Part shown: in pieces, positions 52,070 to 60,335 of the stretch
Layout of the letters: every line of letters begins with the position of its first letter
How positions within the stretch are numbered: position 1 is the stretch's first letter
Assembly (NCBI GenBank): GCA_903871935.1
Contig: CAIQIQ010000001.1
Location: forward strand, 27,957-91,956
Source: an uncultured Phycisphaerales bacterium
GTDB lineage: Bacteria > Planctomycetota > Phycisphaerae > Tepidisphaerales > Tepidisphaeraceae
DNA length: 64,000 nt
Direction of reading: 5' to 3'
The notes under the pieces: generated by a model
Seen by the model: the letters and a program-made list of their open reading frames with translations, nothing else
Database searches by the model: none
What the model was told of the DNA's origin: nothing
Made by a program: the position numbers and the translations under genes

Positions 52070-54286
52070 GTGCGAATCGTGAAAACCATGGCTGCCGTGG
52101 TTGCCATCGCCGCCCTGTTCGTCATGGCAGGCAAGATGCTGCCGGGCGCAGGCAATGCGGCTTTCGCGCAGGAACCGACGATGGGGGGCAACGGCGATGC
52201 GGTGCTCGGCTCTCCGGACTTCCGGCCATCGCCCGAGCATCCGGTTGGCTGGCGCGGAGACGGAAACGGCCGGTTTCTCGCCGCCGAGCCGCCACTGACC
52301 TGGGGCCGCGAATCCACAGTCGTGAAAGAGCTATTCGCGCAGGCGGGAAAGCCCAAGCCGTCGGACAAGGGCCGGCCGGTTCAGGACGGCGTGATCCGGA
52401 ACTGGCTCACGCTCGGCCCTGTTCCCATCCCTGCCGGAAAATCGACAAAAGACGATTTTGAAACAGCGGAAGACAAGTGGGAGCCGGATGAAGGCCAGGA
52501 AGCCGGCGACCTGAAATGGAGTCCCGTCGCCCTGGACAGCAGCTACCTCCACTTCTGGCCCATGTACAACAAGGCCACTCCGGACGCCAAGGGTGTCGTC
52601 GCTTACGCCCATGCTTGGATCCATTCTACCCAAACCAAGCCAGTCTTCATCGATATCATGGCCTCCGACACCACGCGAATCTGGCTCAACGGCAAGCAAG
52701 CCGGCAGCATCAATGCCAACGGAGGACTGGACGCGGCCGGCCACTTCAAACTGGATCTCGCCCAGGGATGGAACCGGCTGTTGCTGCGCGTCGCGCCTCA
52801 TCTTGACACCGGGTGGGCCAAGGGTGTGATCCAGTGGCATTTCACCGCCGCGCTCTACGGAGCTGAGGCGAGCGAATACGAGAGCAAGAACATCCTCTGG
52901 TCTCTGCGGATGCCGGACAACGGCCCTGGCGTCGGTTCGCCGATCCTGGTCGAGGACAAGCTTTTCATCGAGGCGGAAACTGGCGTGTTGTTGTGCGTCA
53001 GCGCCAGGGACGGCAAACCTCTCTGGGCGCGATCCAGCACCTATGCCGACGCCGCCACGGCGGAAGAGCGGAAGCAGAATGCGTCGGTCTTCGCCGAGAT
53101 TGAACCAATGGCGGCCAGGATCAAGGCCGCTTTGGACGCCTACTGCGCCGATCCGGGGAAGTACCCCGACGACGTCAAGGCGAAAAACGAACGAGCCCAA
53201 CTGGAGAAGAAGATCAATACTCTCCTGAGGACGATGGACGAACAGAGATATTGCGGCCAGAGCGAGAGCGAGGCGGGTGAGTCGGCGCCAACGCCGGTGA
53301 GCGATGGCGAGAACGTCTATGCCGTGTTCGGGTCGGGCGTGGTCGCGTGTTTCGACCTGAACGGCAACCGGAAATGGACCACGGCGCTGGACCTGAAATA
53401 CAGAGAGCACGGGTATTGTGCCTCGCCCTGCCTGATCGACGGATATCTCGTCCTGGTCGCGAAGAAATACTCTGGCGCCGTCGCGCTCAATGCCAAGACC
53501 GGCGAAGTCGCAATGCCGATCGCGTTGTGGAAAAGAACAGCAAAGGGTGAAGAAGATCCTTACCGATACGCTATGTACGGTACCCCGTTGGGGGTGAGGG
53601 TCGGCGGAGAAAAACTAGTGGCTTTCGCCGGGAGTGTCATGGCGAAGCCGAAGGATGGGAAGGTCGTCACGGAAGGTTTTAAGATCCCCGACTACCAGAG
53701 CTTTCTTTCCGCGACGATGGAGGGAAGAGTGTTGTGCAGCAGCGGTGGAGCGCCCTCCGAAGGCGTAATGGGCCTCATGTTTCACGCCCTGCCCGATGCC
53801 TTCGCTGAGCCCCTGAACATGCAGGAGGCGAAACAGGCCAACTATGACGTCAAGGCGTTTCCCACCTGGTTCGCCTACAACCATTGCGCTTCGCCGCTTC
53901 TCTATCAGGGGCTGGCGTATATCGTCAGCGTCGATGGCGTCCTGACCGTCATCGATGCCGCGAAGGGAGAGGTCGTGTACCAGAAGCTTCTGGATCTGTC
54001 GCCGTTCATGAACCACAGTGGAGTGAAACGGTGCGGCTGTAGTTCCAGCCCGGCTCTGGGCGGGAAACATGTCTACATCTGGGGTGATCAGGGCGCCGCG
54101 GTGGTGATCGAACCTGGGCGCGCGTTCAAGCAGATCGCGAAGAACCGGATCGAGCAGAGCATCAATTCCGGAGGGACGTCGACCCGCAACGAGTGCTCGA
54201 TCAGTTGTCCAATCTTCAGCGGAAACAGGATCTATTACCGGGCCGAACTCAACCTGTATTGTATCGGCGAGAAGCCGCGCTTATAG
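52070..54286 (+). CDS. secreted PQQ-like beta-propeller protein
   Basis: Exported protein of 738 residues. The signal peptide ends NAAFAQ near residue 33. Residues 105-250 form a beta-sandwich typical of a carbohydrate-binding-like domain (FIDIMASDTTRIWLNGKQAG, WNRLLLRV). From about residue 285 a PQQ-binding-like beta-propeller follows with repeats of the form 'G...A.D...G...W' (VLLCVSARDGKPLWAR; VVACFDLNGNRKWTTA; VALNAKTGEVAM; LTVIDAAKGEVVY). A 60-residue charged helical insertion (TAEERKQNAS...LEKKINTLLRTMDEQ; about residues 325-395) interrupts the blades. It is a scaffold or a quinoprotein-like protein; no catalytic proof. The GTG start at 52070 has AAGGAG 6 nt upstream. Confidence 0.8.
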   Translation: MRIVKTMAAVVAIAALFVMAGKMLPGAGNAAFAQEPTMGGNGDAVLGSPDFRPSPEHPVGWRGDGNGRFLAAEPPLTWGRESTVVKELFAQAGKPKPSDKGRPVQDGVIRNWLTLGPVPIPAGKSTKDDFETAEDKWEPDEGQEAGDLKWSPVALDSSYLHFWPMYNKATPDAKGVVAYAHAWIHSTQTKPVFIDIMASDTTRIWLNGKQAGSINANGGLDAAGHFKLDLAQGWNRLLLRVAPHLDTGWAKGVIQWHFTAALYGAEASEYESKNILWSLRMPDNGPGVGSPILVEDKLFIEAETGVLLCVSARDGKPLWARSSTYADAATAEERKQNASVFAEIEPMAARIKAALDAYCADPGKYPDDVKAKNERAQLEKKINTLLRTMDEQRYCGQSESEAGESAPTPVSDGENVYAVFGSGVVACFDLNGNRKWTTALDLKYREHGYCASPCLIDGYLVLVAKKYSGAVALNAKTGEVAMPIALWKRTAKGEEDPYRYAMYGTPLGVRVGGEKLVAFAGSVMAKPKDGKVVTEGFKIPDYQSFLSATMEGRVLCSSGGAPSEGVMGLMFHALPDAFAEPLNMQEAKQANYDVKAFPTWFAYNHCASPLLYQGLAYIVSVDGVLTVIDAAKGEVVYQKLLDLSPFMNHSGVKRCGCSSSPALGGKHVYIWGDQGAAVVIEPGRAFKQIAKNRIEQSINSGGTSTRNECSISCPIFSGNRIYYRAELNLYCIGEKPRL

Positions 54287-54303
54287 GTCAAAAGACAAAG
54301 AGA

Positions 54304-56604
54304 TCACGGTCGCCTGGCGGGCGAGTCTGACGCCGCTCGGTAGTGTTCGGCCGCCTTCTCCCAGTTCTGTTCCAGCTCATAGATCTGGCCGAGCAGGCGG
54401 TGTGCCTGCGCCAGGTCGGGTGACTTGCTCAGAGCGGCTTCGAGCAGGGGCTTAGCCAGGTCCCAACGCTCCTGCACCATGTACGCTTGAGCGCGGAGCA
54501 GATCGAGTTGACCGGGCCGCAGCGTGTCTACGGTGGGGATCTGATCGATGATGCTCAGGGCATCGTCAGCTTTCTTGAGCTGGATCAGCGCCTCAGCGCG
54601 AAGAGCTCTGGATTCGGGTGTGGCCGTCAGCGCTTTGGCATCACGATCCAGGAAGCTGATGGCCTGTTGCGGCTTATTCTCATCCAGGAGCACGCGGGCA
54701 ACGCGCAGGTCACGCGAGGCACGCTTGTCCGCATCGGCTTCGGTCACCGGATGGGTTGAGAGTTGTGCCTGCAGGGCCTTCTCATCAATGCGCCCGGCCG
54801 CCCGGTCCAGGTACGGCGGAAGCTTGATGGCAAGGAAGGTAGCATCACCGGTGAGGCGGGCGACCTCCAGGCCGTCCGGCCGGAGCACCAGCACCATCGG
54901 CAAGCCATGCACACCCAAAGCCTCGGCGGCCTCGCGGTTCTTGTCCACGACGATCGGCCAGGGAGTCAGGCCGGCCAATTCCGCCGCCTGCTGATCGCCA
55001 CCGGGACCACTGCAGATGACAATCGTCTGGGAATCCTTCGCGGCGCCGGTTATGGCATAGAGATGCTTGAGCAGGTCGCCGGCCAACTTATCGGACGCCG
55101 AGACCAATACCAGTGCGGTGACCTTGCCGGCCGCAGGCACGGCAACGGCCTTGCCCGACACATCGGTTGCACTCCAGGAGATCATCTGCGCATCCGCATG
55201 GGCAGAGCGCGGCAGTGACGTTGAGATCTCCGTGGGAAGGGTCGTTGACTGGGTTGTGGGGACCGGCTTTTCACGGTCATAGGCGTATTGGCTATGGCAT
55301 CCGGGGAAGCAACTTCCGCCTGTCGCTGTCTTCACATAGCGCATGGGCATTTCCCACTTGCCATAGCGCAGCGTGGTGCGGATGAGTTTCTCGCCCGCGG
55401 CGGCATGGATCTCGTGGCATGCCCGGCAGTTCTTGTCGCGTGTCCCGTTACGGGCGTGGATCACGTGCAGGTTCAGGTCGCCGTTGCGGAATCCGGTTAT
55501 CTTCGTGGTTCGCTCCGCCTGGGCAAGCTGGCTGTCATGGCAGGAGAAGCATAACGCATACTGGTCCGGCGAGAAGTTCTGGTAGAAGGCACGGGAGTAG
55601 GGCTGTGTCAGCAGCATCGCACGTTCGCCGCCATGTACCGCATGGCACCCGCTGCACTGGCCATCCTTGATCTCGCCGTGCTTCATCAGTTTGGGATCGA
55701 CCACTTCCTTGACGGCCGCGACGGTATAGCCGCGTTGTGTCTTGATCGCCTTGTCATGGCACTTCAGGCACGCCTGGGCAGGCGGCTCGCTGAGCAGTTT
55801 GCCAACATTGGATGCGTGTGCTGCATGGCAATTCATGCAGGTGCGGTCGAGGGTGATGCCCGAATGCGGAACCGTGGCCGAGGCAATCTTCTCCTTGAGC
55901 TTGTCATGGCAGTCCATGCACAGATCGGGCACCGCCTTCTTCAGCTCCATCGGGGCATCTGAACCGTGGGCATCATGGCATTGCTCGCAGCCCTTATCCA
56001 TCGCCTTGTGGTGCGACTTGGCGCCGGCAATGGCAGGCTCAAACTCTACGTGGCAGCTCAGGCACATGTCTGAGCCCACGACATCCAGCAGTTTCGGGAA
56101 CTTCGACGCATGCGGGGTGTGGCAGGAATCGCACTCGCCCTGAGCCACCGGAGAGTGCATGAACTTCTTGTCGGCTTTCAGGTTCTCATGGCAGCGGCCG
56201 CATAGCTCGATGGTTGTCGCTTCGCGCGTAATGGCCTTGGTCGCCCCGCCATGCGGATCGTGGCACCCAAGACATTGGCCCTCCGTCACGGGCTTATGGA
56301 TGACCGGCATGTCGGCAACCGAGAACTCGTGGCAATAGGTACAAAGCTCCGCCTTCTGCCGGACGATCGCAAAGGTGTGCTTCTCGATGGATGTCTGCTC
56401 GTGGCAGGAGCCGCATGCGTTGGTGGCAACCGGACCGTGGATCACCTTTGCCGCCTTGATGGCACTGTGGCATTCCGAGGTCACGCAGTTTGCCGGATCA
56501 GTTGCCGTCTTTGGCCGGGGGGCGATGGGCGTGGTCGTTGCCGGCTGGGCATACGCCGCAGCGCCAACCAGGAAGGCGAGAATCGTGGCAACATAGCGGT
56601 TCAT
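54304..56604 (-). CDS. 15-heme cytochrome fused to thioredoxin-like and TPR domains
   Basis: Exported protein of 766 residues, last gene of the electron-transfer operon. The signal peptide ends near residue 20 (AAAYA-Q). Residues 40-437 hold 13 CxxCH heme motifs, plus a CX4CH (CVTSECH, residue 40) and a CX3CH (CFPGCH, residue 432), so up to 15 c-type hemes. Many are followed by a His two to four residues on (CHDPHG, CHTPHA), as in doubled-CXXCH cytochromes. Residues 473-590 form a thioredoxin-like domain (VLVSASDKLAGDLLKHLY, VHGLPMVLVLRPDG with cis-Pro) that lacks the redox CXXC. Residues 620-760 look like TPR repeats. The start overlaps the upstream stop by 4 bp. A periplasmic electron store or conduit is inferred. 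Confidence 0.88.
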   Translation of the reverse strand: MNRYVATILAFLVGAAAYAQPATTTPIAPRPKTATDPANCVTSECHSAIKAAKVIHGPVATNACGSCHEQTSIEKHTFAIVRQKAELCTYCHEFSVADMPVIHKPVTEGQCLGCHDPHGGATKAITREATTIELCGRCHENLKADKKFMHSPVAQGECDSCHTPHASKFPKLLDVVGSDMCLSCHVEFEPAIAGAKSHHKAMDKGCEQCHDAHGSDAPMELKKAVPDLCMDCHDKLKEKIASATVPHSGITLDRTCMNCHAAHASNVGKLLSEPPAQACLKCHDKAIKTQRGYTVAAVKEVVDPKLMKHGEIKDGQCSGCHAVHGGERAMLLTQPYSRAFYQNFSPDQYALCFSCHDSQLAQAERTTKITGFRNGDLNLHVIHARNGTRDKNCRACHEIHAAAGEKLIRTTLRYGKWEMPMRYVKTATGGSCFPGCHSQYAYDREKPVPTTQSTTLPTEISTSLPRSAHADAQMISWSATDVSGKAVAVPAAGKVTALVLVSASDKLAGDLLKHLYAITGAAKDSQTIVICSGPGGDQQAAELAGLTPWPIVVDKNREAAEALGVHGLPMVLVLRPDGLEVARLTGDATFLAIKLPPYLDRAAGRIDEKALQAQLSTHPVTEADADKRASRDLRVARVLLDENKPQQAISFLDRDAKALTATPESRALRAEALIQLKKADDALSIIDQIPTVDTLRPGQLDLLRAQAYMVQERWDLAKPLLEAALSKSPDLAQAHRLLGQIYELEQNWEKAAEHYRAASDSPARRP

Positions 56605-57812
56605 GATCCACCTCGCCGGATCTTGATGATCACCGGTTTGCTGCTTGGCCGCGTTGTGGCCGACGTTGTTGCTGGAGCCGTGCTGGGCCTGGTGGTAGGG
56701 ACGGTTGCAGGGCTGGTCGGAAGTGTGGCCGGAGGCGTGAATGGGCCCGGCCGATCCGTCGGGAACGATACCGGCTTTTTATGGCAGGAACTGTCACCGC
56801 AAGTGACATTGCGCGACTTGTACAGCACATGACACTGGGCGCAAGCCAGCTTGTCATGATCCTTGTCGAGCGTCTGGCCGGTCGTCTTGTGAGTGAAGGG
56901 CGACGGCGGCGTCTGGTTATCCTGGTAGTGGCAATGGTTGCAGCGATCGCTCACGTGGCAGCTTGCGCAAGTGCTGTGAGTGTCCTGCCAGGTGCGGCCT
57001 GGTTTCATTGGATGCGAGCCGGCGCCTGCGCTATTCATCCCGGCCGTCCCGTTCTGTGTTGCGGGGGCCGTTACCGCAGCCTTGGCGTGGCAGCTTGCAC
57101 ATGTGTCCTGGTGGTGACAGGCAGCGCATTTGATCCCAAACCCTTTGGTGTGCTCATCGTGCCTGAAGAGGACATTTGCCCCGGCCACCGGCGTGAAGCG
57201 GGCCACGTATTGCCTGGTCGTCGGGGCGGCAATCGGCTTGTGCATCCGCCCCGTGATATCATCGGGTGTCGGCGTTTGACCGGTCGCGGGAACGGTGGCA
57301 CCGGCTCCACCGCGAACGGCATGGCAGACTACGCAGGCGTTGGTTTCCATCCAGTCGCGGTGGCAGTTCAGGCATTGCCGGTGATACGCGCCCTTCAGAC
57401 TGGGCAGGTGAATGCTGATCTTGTCATCGGCGATAGGATGACAGGACTTGCAGGCTGGCATCGTTGCCGCGTTATCTTGTGAGGGCTGGCTTGTCGCGAC
57501 CGCATTGGAAGCCGGCATGGTCGCTGCAATCGGCGTGTGATGGTGGCAGGTTTCACAGCCGTTCCACATGGCGGACATACGGGCGTGGACCTGATGCGAA
57601 AAAGGCACGGCCTCATATTTGTCGACCAACTCATTGAGGATGACCACATCGCGGATGGCCGGCTGGGTGGTCGAACGGGCGGATAGGGCGGATAGGGCGG
57701 ATGCTGTCGTGGTCGCGGCCGTTGTTGTTTCCGCGCTCGCGGTCCAGGGAAGCAGAATCAGCAGTAATATCGCGGCGACTGCAAACCGCCGCATCCTTGC
57801 CAGGTCGCTCAC
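56601..57812 (-). CDS. 10-heme c-type cytochrome
   Basis: Exported multiheme cytochrome of 403 residues, middle gene of the operon. The hydrophobic signal segment at residues 9-23 ends TASA. Nine CxxCH motifs (CETCH, CKSCH, CLNCH, CVVCH, CAACH, CASCH twice, CNHCH, CAQCH) and one CX4CH (CGDSSCH near residue 340) give up to 10 hemes. Class III/cytochrome c7-like HH pairs (CETCHHH, CAACHH) suggest bis-His ligation. The C-terminus is a long Thr/Pro/Ala tail (TTRPSTAPATTSATTRPSS) ending in a basic cluster. The GTG start lies in the stop of the upstream gene (GTGA), and its own stop overlaps the next ATG. An in-frame ATG at 57794 is an alternative start. Confidence 0.87.
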   Translation of the reverse strand: MSDLARMRRFAVAAILLLILLPWTASAETTTAATTTASALSALSARSTTQPAIRDVVILNELVDKYEAVPFSHQVHARMSAMWNGCETCHHHTPIAATMPASNAVATSQPSQDNAATMPACKSCHPIADDKISIHLPSLKGAYHRQCLNCHRDWMETNACVVCHAVRGGAGATVPATGQTPTPDDITGRMHKPIAAPTTRQYVARFTPVAGANVLFRHDEHTKGFGIKCAACHHQDTCASCHAKAAVTAPATQNGTAGMNSAGAGSHPMKPGRTWQDTHSTCASCHVSDRCNHCHYQDNQTPPSPFTHKTTGQTLDKDHDKLACAQCHVLYKSRNVTCGDSSCHKKPVSFPTDRPGPFTPPATLPTSPATVPTTRPSTAPATTSATTRPSSKPVIIKIRRGGS

Positions 57813-60139
57813 GATGCCGCCCCCTCCATCTCCTCGGCCCCCTCTGTCCCCTCCGCATCCTCCGCATCCTCTACCTTCGGAGCCGGCTCCAGGATCGGCA
57901 GATATGTAACTGCCACTCGCCACGTGAGCATCAGTGCCGCAACCAGGCCCATTGACAGTGCGAATTCGGTCAGGGATGGGAAGTAGGTTTTCTCGGCATA
58001 GGGTGGGTGGTAGCCGATGATGAACACATTGAGGCGATTGAGAACCACGCCCATGATCACCATCAGACAGGCGCTGGCCAGCAGTTTCGCAGAGTGTCGC
58101 ACCTTTGCAGACATCAGCATCAGCAGCGGGATCAGCACGCCGCCGGCCATCTCGACGATCCAGGAGATGCCTTGGAATGAACCGTCGGTCAGGTAGGGAT
58201 ATGCCTGGCGGTAATACACATCGCCCAACTTCAGGACGAGGTAGGCCACCAACATTACCGGCACGTATCGCGACAGGGGCGCGAGCACATGCATCTCAGG
58301 CTTGCGCTGCAGACACCATGAGCCGAAAATCATCGTGAAGATGACCATCGGGAAGCCCACCATCATTGCCGAAAGCAGGAAGTGTACCGGTGCCCATGGG
58401 CTCCACCACAGCGGGTGGAGTTTGTACGGCGCGATCACCATCAGGTTGCCCAGTGAGGACTGATGGAACGTCGAGAGCGCCACGCCCAGGATGAGCAGGG
58501 CGGGCATGATCTTCTCAAGCGAATCGTGAGTGAGCTTTGCCCATCGGCTGATCTTGGGGAACTTCTGGCGGTTGCCGATGAAGCGTTCGCAGATGATTGG
58601 GATCATTTCGGCATACTGCACGTTCAGGTAGATCATCACGCACAGGCCGACTTCAAACAGAACCGAGTTGCCCTGCCACATGGTGGGAATCGTCGGATGC
58701 CAGAGGTTGTACCAGCGGCCCAGGTCCGCCAGCAGCCCCGGCACATAGAACGTGTAGCCGAGTAGGGCGGTTAGCAGGGCAGAGCGCGCGACAGCGTGGT
58801 ACTTTTCGCGATGAAAGATGTGGACAACTGCCGCAGTGACAAATCCGCCACCGGCCAGTGCGATGCCGCTGCCGACATCCATCGCAATCCACAGGCCCCA
58901 GGGATGTTCCTGATCGAGGTTTGTTGCCGCCGCCAGCCCGAAGATGAATCGGTATAGCCCGAATGCCAGGCCGCCCAGCACCATGGCAATCAGCACCCAC
59001 ACGCCCGGGGTAAGCAGCTTGCGCCCGACCGGGGCCGCATGCGGGCCGTGGCCGTGGGTTGGAAGATCCTGGTGGGGCGGACGATGATGAACAATCACGG
59101 GGGGGCTGAGAGTGATCGTTCCTCCCTCCGCGCCAGCCATTGCGGCCCGTGCGGCCACAAAACGGTTTTCGACGAATGATGCACCAGCGCCGGAATGCCC
59201 GGCCGTCGCCGTCGCCAGTTCTTCGCGCCGCCCGGTTATCCAGTACATTGCCGACAGGAAGCCATACCAGCCAATCGGCGCGATCCAGTGCTTGAACACA
59301 CCATGCTGAATCGCTTCTGTCAGTGCCGGTGGAGCAGCAGTGCCAACCTCCAGGAAACCCGCCTGCTCATGCGGAATCGGCGAGAGATACAGCCACGATG
59401 TGCCACCGACTTCGTGCTCTCCGTAGACCTTGTCGACGTACTTGCCCGGGCTCTTGGCGATCTTCTCATGTGCCAGCACAAGCAACTCGCTTCGCTTGCC
59501 GTAGGTCAACGCCTGCCGCGGGCACTCTTTCACACATGCGGGCAGTTCGCCATTGCTCGTGCGAGCCTCGCATAATGTGCACTTGCGCACCTGCGGCGTG
59601 AGGGCATTGTTGTACTCGTACGTGGGGATCTGAAACGGGCAGGCAACCATACAGTATCGGCAGCCGATGCACTTCCAGGAGTCATACGCAACCGCGCCGC
59701 TCTTCTCTTTTGTTAGCGCTCCAACAATGCAGGCCGAGACGCAGGCTGCATGATTGCAGTGAAAGCAGTTGACCTTTGTGTAGACCGGTTGGGCAGGGGA
59801 GGTCGCCGCCATGGCGCCCGCGACGGGCTGCCATGCATTGACGACGGTGAACGCCTCCGGGCTCGGCCGGCGCTTCGTCCGAAACACCGACATGTCATCG
59901 TACGATTCGAGCTTGCCCGCATCGATCCCGGCCGCCTTCTTGCAGGCATACTCGCACAGGCGGCAGCCAACACAGTCGCCCAAGTCAACCAGCACACCCT
60001 TCGTGTCTGGTGAGAGTGGTGGGCCGTGCCCAGAGCCTTCCTCTGAGGATGCCAGGGCTTGCCGCGCGCCGGCCAGACCGACCGCTGCCGCCGACATCAC
60101 ACCGGCGTATTTCAGAAAATCTCTTCGAGCAGGCTGCAT
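57809..60139 (-). CDS. Tat-exported four-cluster ferredoxin fused to NrfD/HybB module
   Basis: Fusion of 776 residues that joins two normally separate subunits. The N-terminal Tat motif (RRDFLKYAGV) is followed by a HybA/NrfC/DmsB-like domain (about 45-280). Four cysteine groups there (CVGCRLCEYAC, CFHCNHAACVSAC, CIGCRYCMVAC, CTLCEAR..ACVKEC) bind up to four 4Fe-4S clusters. After a His/Pro-rich linker (VIVHHRPPHQDLPTHG) comes an NrfD/HybB-type membrane domain (about 380-740) with around ten helices; YPWGLW-like HPWGLWIAMDVGSGIALAGG and FYVPGLLADLGRWYNLWHP match HybB. Such modules exchange electrons with the quinone pool. No catalytic subunit is near. The start is ambiguous: ATG at 60139 has AGGAG 14 nt upstream, while GTG/TTG codons at 60154/60151 abut it. 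Confidence 0.9.
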   Translation of the reverse strand: MQPARRDFLKYAGVMSAAAVGLAGARQALASSEEGSGHGPPLSPDTKGVLVDLGDCVGCRLCEYACKKAAGIDAGKLESYDDMSVFRTKRRPSPEAFTVVNAWQPVAGAMAATSPAQPVYTKVNCFHCNHAACVSACIVGALTKEKSGAVAYDSWKCIGCRYCMVACPFQIPTYEYNNALTPQVRKCTLCEARTSNGELPACVKECPRQALTYGKRSELLVLAHEKIAKSPGKYVDKVYGEHEVGGTSWLYLSPIPHEQAGFLEVGTAAPPALTEAIQHGVFKHWIAPIGWYGFLSAMYWITGRREELATATAGHSGAGASFVENRFVAARAAMAGAEGGTITLSPPVIVHHRPPHQDLPTHGHGPHAAPVGRKLLTPGVWVLIAMVLGGLAFGLYRFIFGLAAATNLDQEHPWGLWIAMDVGSGIALAGGGFVTAAVVHIFHREKYHAVARSALLTALLGYTFYVPGLLADLGRWYNLWHPTIPTMWQGNSVLFEVGLCVMIYLNVQYAEMIPIICERFIGNRQKFPKISRWAKLTHDSLEKIMPALLILGVALSTFHQSSLGNLMVIAPYKLHPLWWSPWAPVHFLLSAMMVGFPMVIFTMIFGSWCLQRKPEMHVLAPLSRYVPVMLVAYLVLKLGDVYYRQAYPYLTDGSFQGISWIVEMAGGVLIPLLMLMSAKVRHSAKLLASACLMVIMGVVLNRLNVFIIGYHPPYAEKTYFPSLTEFALSMGLVAALMLTWRVAVTYLPILEPAPKVEDAEDAEGTEGAEEMEGAAS

Positions 60140-60193
60140 GTACGAATTCAACACTCCTGGGATTTTCCCCGGAAGAATCGGACTCTTTACACT

Positions 60194-60199
60194 TATATA
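60194..60199 (-). promoter_or_regulatory. possible -10 box TATATA of the cytochrome operon
   Basis: On the minus strand TATATA lies about 54 nt before the ATG at 60139. No good -35 is found at the right distance, which fits an activator-dependent promoter. The transcription start would be near 60187. Confidence 0.4.
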
Positions 60200-60266
60200 T
60201 GGCCTGCTCGTCGTTTCTAAGGGCTTGCAAACGCTAACTTATTCTTGAGATTGGGTCTCCGTTTCT

Positions 60267-60290
60267 TGTATGTAATACAGATTACATACA
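60267..60290. promoter_or_regulatory. perfect 10+4+10 bp palindrome, likely operator
   Basis: TGTATGTAAT-ACAG-ATTACATACA, with all 10 arm positions complementary. The TAAT-N4-ATTA core has the half-site spacing of the CRP/FNR superfamily (FNR TTGAT-N4-ATCAA; CprK TTAAT-N4-ATTAA). Its centre is 139 bp before the cytochrome-operon start codon and about 91 bp before a transcription start at 60187, a position at which class I activators can act. A terminator function for the GH113 gene is less likely because no T-run follows. Confidence 0.65.
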
Positions 60291-60335
60291 CCCAGAGAGG
60301 CAGATTCATCCTGCAAGAAACCACCAGGGGGAATT

